64,000 nucleotides of DNA from Microvirga sp. 3-52 (GCF_018383585.1 NZ_JAHAMK010000013.1:46363-110362), one strand, 5' to 3'; shown: positions 54,106 through 62,706, numbered from the stretch's first letter. Program-made: numbers and translations. The notes: generated by a model not told the origin, from the letters alone.

Positions 54106-54371
54106 ACCCGTCCTCGATCCTCTTCGATCCTTCCTTCCTCTGGCCAAGCACTGGCGGTTCAGCCGGTGTCTCAACGGGAAGCATTGCTTCATCACATGAT
54201 CCGGTATCGTGATGATCGAAGGTCGTGGGCAAAGAGTACGGAAGTCCGCGGCAAGCAAATGCCTTGGCATGGACAATCCATGCTTAACTTGGCACCCATG
54301 CGGGCCACCTCAGATTGCCTGAGACCATCGCCTGATGAAGCTGAGACTGCTCCTTCTTATGACTCAGTGAG

Positions 54372-55427
54372 TTACCGGATGGCCGGAGCACCCGTATCGC
54401 CCACCTTGCGGGATGATGTCATGGGGGCGATGCCTCGGATGCTGTGCAAGGCAGCTGCAATATCATCCTCCATGATCCGCGCGATCGGATGCCGATAATG
54501 AATCTGATCAATGAAGACGTCAGGGCTCTTCAATTCCGGGCGATCATTCCACCAATCGATGGTCGCAGTATTCGGCCGCTCTGCCGCAAAATCGATGAAA
54601 CGCTGCCTGCAGGCCTGTTCAGACCTGTGTCTCGGTGTGCCAGGGCGAGGCTGCTTTGCCGTGAATACGGGCGGGAACACGAAAACGACCGACAGGTCAG
54701 CCGGAAGGGCCGTGAGCTTCTGCTTCAGGGTACTGACTGCCGGGAATGATGGATCAGCAAAGCCTTGCTGTTCGTTTAGCCGCTGGGACAGAAGTTCGCG
54801 TCTGCGGGAATGATCTGCCAGAAGCCTCGCGTAGATCGGTTCGTAATCCCAATAACCATCAACGGCAGGTTCGGTCTTCGAACTGCGGACGAGTCCAAGA
54901 CGCCGGCCCGCCTGTTCCACGCTGCTCATGCTGATCAGGCCCGCCAGATACTCGAAGGGGGAATCGCTGAAGCGCCAGAACGGGAAGGGACTGGTGCCGG
55001 TCTGCGTCGGATCATGCGCACACCAAGTATCCCGATTGACTGCAATCACCAGCGCTTTGGCCGTGCCGACATGGTGCTTCATGAACCAGTCGATGATTGT
55101 GAGCTGCTCGGGAATCTGCACTCCGGGCACGGAAAGTTGGGCGAACGGAATTCCTGTCAGCGCTGTCAGGCGCGACGGCATGATAAGGGCGATCGTCGAA
55201 TTGCCGATCACGGCCGCTTCATACGTCGGATTTCGCCCCACGCTCGCTGTCGCATTGACTTCCTTCTGGCCACGCAAGTCAGGCTCGGTCGAGAATGGCG
55301 AGCGTCCTGTGTCATAGGGGTCGATCAGGTAAACTCCTCCGAGAAGCACGAGGAAGAGAGCAGCAGTGGAAGACGCCGCCCATAGTGCGAAGCGCTTCCA
55401 CGCCTGATGTTGAACTTCTGCAGTCAT
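54372..55427 (-). CDS. SGNH/AlgX-like partner of O-acetyltransferase
   Basis: A 351-residue protein. One N-terminal membrane anchor (FALWAASSTAALFLVLLGGVYL) precedes a periplasmic domain. EAAVIGNSTIALIMPSRL has the GxS-like nucleophile site GNST. LVIAVNRDTWCA follows in the centre. Near the end, SPDVFIDQIHYRHPIARIM has the D-x-x-H pair of SGNH-type esterases/acetyltransferases. Coming 15 bp after the MBOAT gene, it would transfer acetyl groups delivered by MBOAT onto the polysaccharide, as AlgJ/AlgX-like proteins do for alginate. The assignment rests on the motif pattern and gene pair. Confidence 0.75.
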   Translation of the reverse strand: MTAEVQHQAWKRFALWAASSTAALFLVLLGGVYLIDPYDTGRSPFSTEPDLRGQKEVNATASVGRNPTYEAAVIGNSTIALIMPSRLTALTGIPFAQLSVPGVQIPEQLTIIDWFMKHHVGTAKALVIAVNRDTWCAHDPTQTGTSPFPFWRFSDSPFEYLAGLISMSSVEQAGRRLGLVRSSKTEPAVDGYWDYEPIYARLLADHSRRRELLSQRLNEQQGFADPSFPAVSTLKQKLTALPADLSVVFVFPPVFTAKQPRPGTPRHRSEQACRQRFIDFAAERPNTATIDWWNDRPELKSPDVFIDQIHYRHPIARIMEDDIAAALHSIRGIAPMTSSRKVGDTGAPAIR

Positions 55428-55442
55428 GGGATGCGCCGTCCG

Positions 55443-56816
55443 TCAAAACTGAAAATAGATGAACTCGTAGTTCGCGGCGTCGCCGATCTGGAGCAGAACT
55501 GCCATCAGAACAACCGCAAGCCCGACAGCAATCCAGCGCCGGGGTGGGACAAACTGCATAGCCGTCCACGCCGTTGGCCCTAGGCAGGCGATGGCAGCAG
55601 CAAGGGCGATGGCTCGCCACTTGAATGTCTCGCCGATCGACGTGAGCCCGATCAGGCCTTCATAGATCCGAAGGGCCGCATCGAAGCTCGGAGCCCGAAA
55701 CAGCACCCACGAGAACATGACGAACAGAATCGTCAGCACCCAGCCCGCCGCGGCCGGCATGCGCAGCCCGGCCCGGCGCCAGAGAACGCCTGCGGTAAGC
55801 CCAAGACCATGCGCAACGCCCCAAGCGATGAAGGTGATGCCGGCGCCATGCCAGAGGCCACCCAGCGTCATGGTGGCGAAGAGGGCACCGATCTGAACGC
55901 CAAGACCTTTGCGGCTGCCTCCCAGGGGAATGTAGAGGTAGTCGCGCAGGAAGCGGGACAAGGTCATGTGCCAGCGGCGCCAGAAGTCCTGAAGGGACGT
56001 CGCTGAATACGGTTTGTTGAAATTTTGCGGCAGAACGATTCCGAGCATCAGGGCCATGCCAAGAGCCATGTCCGTATAACCTGAGAAGTCGAAATAGATT
56101 TGAAATGTGAACCCGAGTGTGGCCTGCCATGCGTCAAGAGTGGGGATTGCGGCTCCAGCCCCTGCTTGGGCAAATATTGGGTTCACGTATTCTGCCAAGG
56201 GGTCGCTGACGAAGACCTTTTTTACAAGGCCGAAGGTGAGCAGGATAAGTCCGCGCCCGAAGCGCTCTGCTGCGTCAGGACGCTGGTACGGCCGTTCGTC
56301 GAACTGGTGCATGATCTCGCTCCAGCGAACGAGGGGGCCAGCGAGCACCTGTGGAAAGAACGCAATGTAGAGAGCATAGCGGACAAGGCTGAAGCGGGGC
56401 GCCCGCCCGGCCTTGAGGTCGATGAGATACATCACGTGGTGGAACGTGAAGAACGAAATGCCCAAAGGGAGCCCGATGTCCCACTTTGGTGCCGTGACAC
56501 CTAAGATGGCCTCCGCAAAGCCAGCAAAGAAGTTGAAATACTTGAAAATGCCGAGAACGGTGAGATTCGCGATCAGCGCCAGTGTGATCAGGACCCCTTG
56601 GCGCGTGTGCAGGAAGGTCTGGGCAACAAGCCAATTCACCAGGATCGAAGCTGCGAGAACGGGCGCGAAGCGCCAATCCCAGTAGCCATAGAAGAGAAGC
56701 GACAAAATGAGCAATAGAGGCAGCCGCCATTGCGGCTGAAAGCGCTCAACCAGCCAATGCAATGTCAAAGAAGCGGGAAAAAAGACGAGCAAGAACGCAA
56801 ATGAATTGAAGAGCAT
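55443..56816 (-). CDS. MBOAT family membrane O-acyltransferase (AlgI-like)
   Basis: A 457-residue polytopic membrane protein. MLFNSFAFLLVFFPASLTLH is at the start and LLFYGYWDWRFAPVLAASIL near 40. GISFFTFHHVMYLIDLKAGR follows near 118, then FPQVLAGPLVRWSEIMHQF, NFNKPYSATSLQDFWRRWHM with TLSRFLRDYLYIPLGGSR, and the catalytic His in LGGLWHGAGITFIAWG near 322. This is a full AlgI/PatA-type set. It passes acetyl groups across the inner membrane for O-acetylation of the exported polysaccharide together with the SGNH protein downstream. Nothing is truncated. Confidence 0.94.
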   Translation of the reverse strand: MLFNSFAFLLVFFPASLTLHWLVERFQPQWRLPLLLILSLLFYGYWDWRFAPVLAASILVNWLVAQTFLHTRQGVLITLALIANLTVLGIFKYFNFFAGFAEAILGVTAPKWDIGLPLGISFFTFHHVMYLIDLKAGRAPRFSLVRYALYIAFFPQVLAGPLVRWSEIMHQFDERPYQRPDAAERFGRGLILLTFGLVKKVFVSDPLAEYVNPIFAQAGAGAAIPTLDAWQATLGFTFQIYFDFSGYTDMALGMALMLGIVLPQNFNKPYSATSLQDFWRRWHMTLSRFLRDYLYIPLGGSRKGLGVQIGALFATMTLGGLWHGAGITFIAWGVAHGLGLTAGVLWRRAGLRMPAAAGWVLTILFVMFSWVLFRAPSFDAALRIYEGLIGLTSIGETFKWRAIALAAAIACLGPTAWTAMQFVPPRRWIAVGLAVVLMAVLLQIGDAANYEFIYFQF

Positions 56817-57318
56817 CAGTAACCAGGATGTCGCGTAGGTTGAACGATGCCGGGACCAAGGACGTCTAGAAGCCTGCTCTCGGATCTTTTTTGCTTCCTC
56901 GCTGACAATTCTCTAGTGCGTCAAGGTTTCTTGAACCCCTCGAAGGCATTCAATTGCGGCGTATGATCAAGAAGTCACACTTACAAGATATAACATGCGG
57001 ATTGTTTTGGCGCGATAATGCTCTGGACCCTTGTTGAGGCGTACTCTCACACTGTGGAGCATCCCTGCGCTCCTGTGAGAGCTAATCCAAACACACTTCC
57101 AAGTTAAGACGTCAACATTGGAGTGCGAATGGCTACTGTAGGTAAGCCCATGCCAGTGAGGGCCTTTTCCTGGTTAAGGCGCTGGGAGGCTAAACACACT
57201 GCACCGGGCAGATACGCAACGCGCCCGGTGGGTCTGAGATTCAACGGCCAAGGTTAACACTACGTGCATGGCTGCCCACTGGGTGGGCTCTATTTTGCGG
57301 GATGTCTGCGGACTCGGC
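56817..57318. other. Intergenic region, no gene seen
   Basis: 502 bp with a stable hairpin (CACCGGGC / GCCCGGTG, 57202-57209 and 57223-57230) but no following T-tract. No ORF recognised. It lies between the MBOAT gene and an RTX fragment. Confidence 0.4.
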
Positions 57319-57534
57319 CTAGATGACTAAGATGTCCAGGTTGGTCATTTTCAGTCTCGTGGACAGCTTCGCCACCACGACCTGCTCGGTCACGCCGGTG
57401 CCGTCGAGATCGTAATAGAGAACGTCGTTGTTGCGGTCGTAGACGACTCGGTCGGTTGCGTCATGCGCCTCCGTGCCCGTCCAGAAGGCCGAGGATTTCA
57501 GGTGGCCATTGCCTCTAAAACCCGTGAGCGGCAA
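57319..57534 (-). pseudogene. RTX protein C-terminal fragment
   Basis: A 71-codon frame containing SSAFWTGTEAHDATDRVVYD and DVLYYDLDGTGVTEQVVVAK. It matches the last 65 residues of the RTX protein at 14292-15311 almost position for position. The RTX repeats and N-terminus are absent; upstream sequence to about 57640 shows only weak remnants. It is a truncated duplicate marking the right end of the polysaccharide locus. No independent function expected. Confidence 0.75.
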
Positions 57535-57979
57535 TGGCGGGCCACCCCAAGGACCGCGCTGTCATCAACAATGTTGATAGCCTTACCGTTCCATCCAATA
57601 TCAAGGACGAACGGCTAAGGCACCCCACCGTTGCATTAGCCTTGGCAGTGTAGAGCAAGGCGGTCAGTCGAAGGCTTCGCCCCTGAGCGCCCGATCGTAT
57701 TCAGGTCGGATTTGACGCTTGCGGCAGAGGAAAGACTACGGATATCAATCTTGGTCTTTCAAAGGATCGTTGCCTGGTCACCTGCTGTCCAATAGGGACT
57801 GCTGGCGTGATCGTACACTTGCGATCGGGGTCGCACGACAACTGCATTTGCGCGGACGCTTGCCAGTTCCATGGAGAACAGGTTGTTGCCGATCCCGCTC
57901 TATAGATTCGATTTCCAACAGGTGGACGGATGAGCTTGCTAGTCCATTTGGTGTCGTCGGCTATGTCTAGCAGGATGCT
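57535..57979. other. Intergenic region, no gene seen
   Basis: 445 bp. Short frames at 57719-57970 and 57930-58112 on the plus strand have no recognisable product. Part near 57540-57640 may be decayed upstream sequence of the RTX fragment. Confidence 0.4.
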
Positions 57980-58354
57980 TTATCGTGCAACGATCACACC
58001 CGAGATCTTGCGTTTCCAAGGGCTATCCTTTCCACACGGCAGCGTCCTTTCTGAGGCTTCTGCCCCAATATATCGGATTTTCTGCAGCTTCGCCTTTCCA
58101 GCGCGATGGTGATCATCCTTGGTTTTGACCAAAGCGCATGCTTCGTGGGCTGGAGCCATATTGCTCAGATCATCTGCGCCTCCAAGTTCTAGGGCTCGGA
58201 TGTGTTCGGCAATCCAGCGTTCGCGCACGCCATCGATCATTCGATGGCATAAGACGCATCGACCGCCCGTTCTCTCCCACACTTGAAGACGCCGGTGTGG
58301 CGTGAGCTTCCGGCGAGCAGTCGTTCCCATTTGTTCAACATCGACGAATGCCAT
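57980..58354 (-). CDS. HNH endonuclease family protein
   Basis: A 124-residue protein. The HNH core is visible: RLQVWERTGGRCVLCHRMID with the zinc-type C-x-x-C, WIAEHIRALELGGADDLSNM with the H and N, and APAHEACALVKTKDDHHRAG with the last H. It would be a small metal-dependent nuclease of phage, mobile-element or repair type. ATG 58354 follows 7 bp after the stop of a small upstream frame (58362-58640). A longer frame to 58435 would add 27 poorly fitting residues. Possibly the broken edge of a mobile gene cargo; biological role unknown. Confidence 0.82.
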   Translation of the reverse strand: MAFVDVEQMGTTARRKLTPHRRLQVWERTGGRCVLCHRMIDGVRERWIAEHIRALELGGADDLSNMAPAHEACALVKTKDDHHRAGKAKLQKIRYIGAEASERTLPCGKDSPWKRKISGVIVAR

Positions 58355-58361
58355 GACCACT

Positions 58362-58640
58362 TCACTCCGGATTGTCCAGTGAGGAACGGCTAGCGTCTCG
58401 CGAGAATTCAGCGTCATCTTCGAGGAAATCAACAATGCGCTGAAATAAGCTCTCCCACTCGAGACGCAGACTTTCGCAGGAAGCTACCAAGCTTTTCACT
58501 TGATGCTCTCGGTCGGTATTGGGCAGGACTAGGTGGGCCCGCACACCCAAGGAGGCGACTGTTGATTGGGATGCACTCCGTGAGGGAGCCGGCGATGTGA
58601 CCAGCACCCTGGAAGAAGTGGAGTATGTTGTTCTTTTCAT
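58362..58640 (-). CDS. Hypothetical small protein upstream of HNH gene
   Basis: A 92-residue frame ending 7 bp before the HNH gene. The C-terminal half, VKSLVASCESLRLEWESLFQ with RIVDFLEDDAEFSRDAS, looks like a real amphipathic helix with acidic end. The N-terminal half is serine-rich and unconvincing, so the true start may be further in. No family. Support is the close spacing to the HNH gene only. Confidence 0.35.
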   Translation of the reverse strand: MKRTTYSTSSRVLVTSPAPSRSASQSTVASLGVRAHLVLPNTDREHQVKSLVASCESLRLEWESLFQRIVDFLEDDAEFSRDASRSSLDNPE

Positions 58641-58831
58641 TGTAGCTCTTCATAGATTGGAGCGGGAAAATTCATTGCTTGGTGGGCGCTACAGATTTCA
58701 GCCAGGATGACGAGAAAGCGACAGGAACGCAGTTTGCTTGATAGACGCTCTGGCGTAATGAAGAGCAGGTCGAGTAGAGAGTAAGCCGTTGCACGATTGG
58801 TGGGGCATGAATTCTATCTCTTTGCTATCAT

Positions 58832-58899
58832 GTGATAGTTTTTATATCATACGAACTCGGATTCGTCAATATGGGATCAAGTGATAGCTTTTATATCAC
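58832..58899 (+). repeat. Duplicated operator-like sequence at the XRE gene
   Basis: GTGATAGTTTTTATATCAT (58832-58850) and GTGATAGCTTTTATATCAC (58881-58899) match at 17 of 19 bases and are 49 bp apart. Each contains the inverted pair TGATA and TATCA. One copy is upstream of the regulator start and the second covers codons 4-10. Autoregulation by the XRE protein is inferred. Confidence 0.55.
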
Positions 58900-59164
58900 A
58901 GGGTCTCAGATACGTGCTGCGCGGGCTTTTCTGCGCTGGAGTGCTGACGATCTCGCTGCCCGTACAAAGTTGGGGGTTGCAACGATACGCCGCGCGGAGG
59001 CTCAGGACGGGCCCATAACACTGACGCCTGCCAATGCGGATGCTATCCAAAGTGCGTTCGAAGCGGCTGGCATTCAGTTCATCTTCGGAAATGGCGGTGG
59101 GCCCGGCGTTCGCTTGCGCCACCCAGTTCGCGACAACCGCAGCAACGAGTTACAATCTGGTTAG
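58871..59164 (+). CDS. XRE-type helix-turn-helix regulator
   Basis: A 97-residue protein. Residues 6-50 are the helix-turn-helix: ITGSQIRAARAFLRWSADDL and AARTKLGVATIRRAEAQDGP. After that AIQSAFEAAGIQFIFGNGGG and PGVRLR match the C-terminal tail of the small alphaproteobacterial XRE family. ATG 58871 fits the family start; GTG 58832 would add 13 unlikely residues encoded by the upstream repeat. No toxin partner lies next to it. Target probably its own promoter through the duplicated repeat. Confidence 0.82.
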   Translation: MGSSDSFYITGSQIRAARAFLRWSADDLAARTKLGVATIRRAEAQDGPITLTPANADAIQSAFEAAGIQFIFGNGGGPGVRLRHPVRDNRSNELQSG

Positions 59165-59824
59165 ACCAAGTCGGATACTCGGATCTGAAAACCGAGTACT
59201 GCGGGCCGAACGCCTGGTCCTATATCGCAGATCGACAGACACAATGGTCCAAGGCTGATCAGTGAGTTTGATCCATGTCCCACAACAGTTCAGATTCTGC
59301 TGGCGTGTCTGCCCCACTTGAACCGCGTGAGCAAACCCTCTCTAAGCTCAAGGCGCACCTGCGCTAAGCCGAAGCCGGAACCGTTAATGTACCCTGGTCA
59401 TCAGTGATACCTGCGACTTGTTCGAGCCTCAGGAATGCTGGCACTTTCTCACGGCCACTGGATATGCGTCCGTTTCAACGTCCGATGCTCTAGCCTGAGC
59501 ATGCTGCACAAAGGCCTCTGCAACCTTGCGTGCCTCGGTGAGAGCTTTCACCTTACGAACCTGCCAACCTTCTCCGGGAAATGTTGGGATGTATACCAAG
59601 AAGGAGCAGGCCCCCGGTATTCCTTTGTCTTGCCTTAGTAAACCTTGCAGCAGGCAGATGTGTCGATGACAAGTGTAATCTGTCCGTTCCTGGGCATTCC
59701 GGCGGCCTCCAAGTGTCGATGATTCTGCGGGCCGCAATCGCTTTATCGCTGCCTGGGGCCAAGTCACCAATCGCCGCATACATCGAACGAGAGGAGCACA
59801 GGATTACCCGTCAATCTCGCGTAG
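59165..59824. other. Intergenic region with weak ORFs only
   Basis: 660 bp. A 116-codon minus frame (59429-59779) has a possibly real C-terminal half (GWQVRKVKALTEARKVAEAF) but no start or family. A 30-codon plus frame (59275-59367) is equally uncertain. The repeat at 59466-59493 overlaps the former. No other feature seen. Confidence 0.4.
59466..59493. repeat. Dispersed intergenic repeat, copy 2
   Basis: 28 bp ending GTCCGATGCTCTAG. It matches 24 of 28 bases of 23887-23914 (ending GTCCGACGCTCTAG). The GTCCGATGCTCTAG end is typical of abundant intergenic repeats in Rhizobiales (recalled, not searched). Confidence 0.5.
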
Positions 59825-60421
59825 TCAGGGCTGTGCCGCCGTTCGAGGCGTGCGAAGGGCACGAACGGTGTCAGCGTCGAGCTGCCCGGTTACCGGCAGC
59901 CCTTGCCCTTGCTGGAAAGCCTCAATAGACCGGCGGGTGCCCGGGCCGGATACGCCGTCTGCTTTCAGGGGCCCATAACCCAGGATTGTGAGCGTCTGCT
60001 GTGCCCTACGGACTTCCTCCTTCGAAGGGGGGAGGCTGACTTCCGCAGGAGGGGCGGGGCCCACTTGTGGCGACACTGTCTCTTCTGGAGCAGCTGCTTG
60101 CGCGGAGCCTCCGGAGGGTTGAGGACGCAACGTGTCGATTTCCCCGCTGACCCGAGCCCGAAGATATTCCAGATGCTTCAGTTCCTGCGTAGCGGCCGCA
60201 ATCTGCTTCTGGATGTTCTGGAGGTCTTGGTGCCTCTCTTTGAACCGCTCCAGTTCCACGGCAAGAGCATCACGGTCTGCACTGGCCGTTTCAGCAGCTT
60301 GGGACAAGCGGGTAATCTCAGCCTGTGCGCCCGCCTCCGAAGATCGAGGGCCTAGGAAGGAGAAGCCATAAAGAGCCCAACCAACCAGGGCCAGAGCTAT
60401 TGTCAAACGGTTCATCACCAC
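59825..60421 (-). CDS. Membrane-anchored peptidoglycan-binding domain protein
   Basis: A 198-residue protein in three parts. The N-terminal membrane helix is LTIALALVGWALYGFSFLG. A coiled coil covers about residues 30-100 (ERFKERHQDLQNIQKQIAAA). A Pro/Ala-rich linker leads to a C-terminal PG_binding_1 domain, VRRAQQTLTILGYGPLKADG with VSGPGTRRSIEAFQQGQGLP and VTGQLDADTV. It would anchor in the inner membrane and touch the cell wall. No enzymatic domain. Monocistronic, unrelated to the flanking genes. Confidence 0.85.
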   Translation of the reverse strand: MVMNRLTIALALVGWALYGFSFLGPRSSEAGAQAEITRLSQAAETASADRDALAVELERFKERHQDLQNIQKQIAAATQELKHLEYLRARVSGEIDTLRPQPSGGSAQAAAPEETVSPQVGPAPPAEVSLPPSKEEVRRAQQTLTILGYGPLKADGVSGPGTRRSIEAFQQGQGLPVTGQLDADTVRALRTPRTAAQP

Positions 60422-60584
60422 GCGCCCGATCCTATTTGCGTCTTGTGTGTCGCCGATATGGGTTGCCGAGGGTATGGCAGGAAGGGGTGAAGAGAAGGTT
60501 CATCGATTGTAGTCGGCTGGCTTCGGCTCGCGGAACTCCTTATCGTTCCGCGCCAATACCAAGTGAACCTGATAGGGGAGGGTT

Positions 60585-60767
60585 ATGTCCGGACGTGATA
60601 TCGTGGACCGACTTAAGGCCGCCTCCGAATGCGAGAGAGATCTCCCCCTCGACGAGGTACAGGCTCTCCTCATCGAAGCTGCCGAGACGATCGAGTTCCT
60701 TCGGTCCCTTCTGGAGCCATTGGAGGACATTGGGCTGGCGGACTTGCCGCCCAAGGGCAGTGCTTAG
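60585..60767 (+). CDS. Small hypothetical acidic protein
   Basis: A 60-residue protein (MSGRDIVDRLKAASECERDL, then PLDEVQALLIEAAETIEFLR) predicted to be mostly helical. A strong GGGGAGGG ribosome-binding site about 5 bp before ATG 60585 supports expression. The overlapping minus-strand frame is taken as a shadow. Function unknown. Confidence 0.6.
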   Translation: MSGRDIVDRLKAASECERDLPLDEVQALLIEAAETIEFLRSLLEPLEDIGLADLPPKGSA

Positions 60768-60819
60768 GGAGCGTTGACGGATCCCCACTATTCCCAGGTG
60801 TAGGGGACAAAGGCAGGGC

Positions 60820-61800
60820 TTAGAGCCCGACCATCTTCATACCCGGTTCCGGGTAGCGCGTGCCCGCGGCAGCGCCCGGCGGGATGATGCGATCAATGCG
60901 CGCCAGGTCGTCCGTGGTGAGCGTCACGTTCAGCACGCCCGCATTCTCCTCGAGATAGCGGCGACGCTTGGTGCCTGGGATCGGCACGATGTCATCGCCC
61001 TGCGCCAACACCCAGGCGAGCGCCAGCTGCGAGGGGGCGCAGCCCTTCTCGCGGGCCATGGCTTCGATCTCGCGCACAAGGTCGAGGTTCTTCTGGAAAT
61101 TCTCACCCTGGAAGCGCGGTGAGTTGCGGCGGAAATCATCAGCCGCGAGATCGTCCACGCTCCTGATCTGCCCGGTGAGGAAGCCACGGCCCAGCGGCGA
61201 ATAGGGCACGAAGCCGATGCCGAGTTCGCGCACGGTCGGCAGGATCGCGTCCTCCGGATCACGACTCCAGAGCGAGTATTCGGTCTGAAGCGCGGTGATG
61301 GGGTGAACCGCATGAGCACGCCGGATGGTCTGGGGACCGGCCTCTGACAGGCCGAGGTAACGGACCTTGCCCTCGCGCACGAGGTCGGCCATGGCGCCGA
61401 CCGTGTCCTCGATGGGCGTCTCGGGATCGACGCGATGCTGGTAGTAGAGATCAATCACATCGACTTTCAGCCGCTTCAGGCTCGCCTCGCAGGCTTGGCG
61501 CACATAATCGGGCTTGCCGCTGATGCCGAGGCGCTCGCCATTGGGACCCCGCACATTGCCGAACTTGGTGGCGAGCACGACCTTGTCGCGCCGGTCCGCG
61601 ATGGCGCGGCCGACCAGTTCCTCATTGCGGCCGACGCCGTACATGTCGGCGGTGTCGAGGAAGGTGACGCCCAGCTCGATGGCGCGATGGATCGTGGCGA
61701 TGGACTCGGCCTCGTCGCCACTGCCGTAAAATTCGGACATGCCCATACAGCCGAGGCCAAGGGCGGACACCTGCAAGGGGCCAAGCTGACGCTGCTGCAT
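60820..61800 (-). CDS. Aldo/keto reductase
   Basis: A 326-residue NADPH-dependent TIM-barrel reductase. The family start [20 protein letters not shown] is followed by [20 protein letters not shown] (catalytic Asp and Tyr), KVVLATKFG (Lys) and [20 protein letters not shown] (His). [13 protein letters not shown] and [19 protein letters not shown] cofactor loops follow, matching the AKR13/YajO-like group. ATG 61800 has a GGAGAT ribosome-binding site; the longer frame to 61887 is rejected. Reduces aldehydes or ketones to alcohols; substrate unknown. Confidence 0.93.
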   Translation of the reverse strand: MQQRQLGPLQVSALGLGCMGMSEFYGSGDEAESIATIHRAIELGVTFLDTADMYGVGRNEELVGRAIADRRDKVVLATKFGNVRGPNGERLGISGKPDYVRQACEASLKRLKVDVIDLYYQHRVDPETPIEDTVGAMADLVREGKVRYLGLSEAGPQTIRRAHAVHPITALQTEYSLWSRDPEDAILPTVRELGIGFVPYSPLGRGFLTGQIRSVDDLAADDFRRNSPRFQGENFQKNLDLVREIEAMAREKGCAPSQLALAWVLAQGDDIVPIPGTKRRRYLEENAGVLNVTLTTDDLARIDRIIPPGAAAGTRYPEPGMKMVGL

Positions 61801-62041
61801 GGGAGATCTCCGGTTCTGAAGGGCTAACACGGCCGCAGGCAGGGCGGCATCCGAGGCTTGAATTGGACCGATCCAGTTCGGTTTCAAGTCTCGACGGGGA
61901 TGGTCTGCACACGTGTCTCATGCCCCAACGGAGCCCATGGTGGACCAGATTTCCTCAAACGAGCGGCCTAAACTGAGCACATAAGCCAAGCCCAGATAGC
62001 CTGTCACTGATAATAGGGGCCTTGAAGCAAATCGCAGGCTT

Positions 62042-62065
62042 CGTATATACCTTTTTGTATATACG
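62042..62065. promoter_or_regulatory. VapBC operator (perfect inverted repeat)
   Basis: CGTATATAC and GTATATACG form a perfect 9-bp inverted repeat separated by CTTTTT, ending 9 bp before the vapB start. This position and symmetry are typical for autoregulation by a VapB/VapBC complex. Confidence 0.78.
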
Positions 62066-62074
62066 GAAGAGCAG

Positions 62075-62293
62075 ATGGCCATCGCCAAGGTTTTCCGGTC
62101 CGGCAACAGTCAGGCCGTCCGATTGCCCAAGCAGTTTCGTCTCACGAGTGATGAGGTCGAGATCTTCCGCCGTGGCGATGAAATCGTGCTGCGGGAAAAA
62201 CCCAGAAATCTGGCCCGCGCGTTCGAATTGCTGTGTGATCTCCCGGATGTCGGGCGTGATGATTTCCCGCCGCAGGAGCGCGAGGGGCTCTGA
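62075..62293 (+). CDS. vapB: VapB-type antitoxin (SpoVT-AbrB domain)
   Basis: A 72-residue DNA-binding antitoxin. The N-terminal swapped-hairpin AbrB domain is AIAKVFRSGNSQAVRLPKQF with the RSGNSQAVRLPK signature. DEVEIFRRGDEIVLREKP follows, and the acidic C-terminus (CDLPDVGRDDFPPQEREGL) would bind and block VapC. It binds the palindrome just upstream (inference). Its stop overlaps the vapC start (TGATG arrangement). Confidence 0.93.
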   Translation: MAIAKVFRSGNSQAVRLPKQFRLTSDEVEIFRRGDEIVLREKPRNLARAFELLCDLPDVGRDDFPPQEREGL

Positions 62294-62706
62294 TGGCCCA
62301 ACTCCAGTATCTCCTCGACACCAATATCTGCATCTACATCCGTCGGGAGCGCCCACAAGCAGTGCTGGACCGATTCAAGGTGTTGCCACCAGGATCGACG
62401 ACGATTTCGGTCATTACCTGCGGCGAGCTGATTTATAGAGTGCAGAAGAGCCCTGACCCAGTCAAAGCCATGATGATCTTGGACGAGTTGACCGCTTTGA
62501 TCCCGGTTGTCCCCTTGGCCATTGATGTGGCCACGATCTATGGCAGGATCCGGTCCGATCTGGCTGCCCGAGGCGAACTCATTGGCAACAACGATCTCTG
62601 GATTGCCGCTCACGCAAAGAGCCTGGGGCTAACCCTCGTCACCAATAACGAACGCGAGTTCAAGAGGGTTCATGGGCTTGTGATTGAGAATTGGGCTAAA
62701 AGTTAG
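62293..62706 (+). CDS. vapC: VapC-type PIN-domain ribonuclease toxin
   Basis: A 137-residue PIN-domain toxin. YLLDTNICIYIRRERPQA carries the first catalytic Asp. ITCGELIYRVQKSPDP has the Glu. GELIGNNDLWIAAHAKSLGL corresponds to the D-x-x-IAA block with the next Asp, and TLVTNNEREFKRVHGLVIEN contains the last acidic positions. This is full length with all four acidic residues. VapC enzymes cleave specific RNAs such as initiator tRNA. It overlaps vapB by 1 bp. Complete and probably functional. Confidence 0.94.
   Translation: MAQLQYLLDTNICIYIRRERPQAVLDRFKVLPPGSTTISVITCGELIYRVQKSPDPVKAMMILDELTALIPVVPLAIDVATIYGRIRSDLAARGELIGNNDLWIAAHAKSLGLTLVTNNEREFKRVHGLVIENWAKS

Noticed and set aside
57202..57230. 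Hairpin CACCGGGC/GCCCGGTG as a terminator
   Set aside because: No T-tract follows on either strand and no gene ends close by, so it was not called as a terminator.
59429..59779. 116-codon minus-strand ORF as a gene
   Set aside because: The N-terminal half looks like non-coding translation and the frame overlaps a dispersed repeat. The C-terminal half alone lacks a start, so it was kept only as a note.
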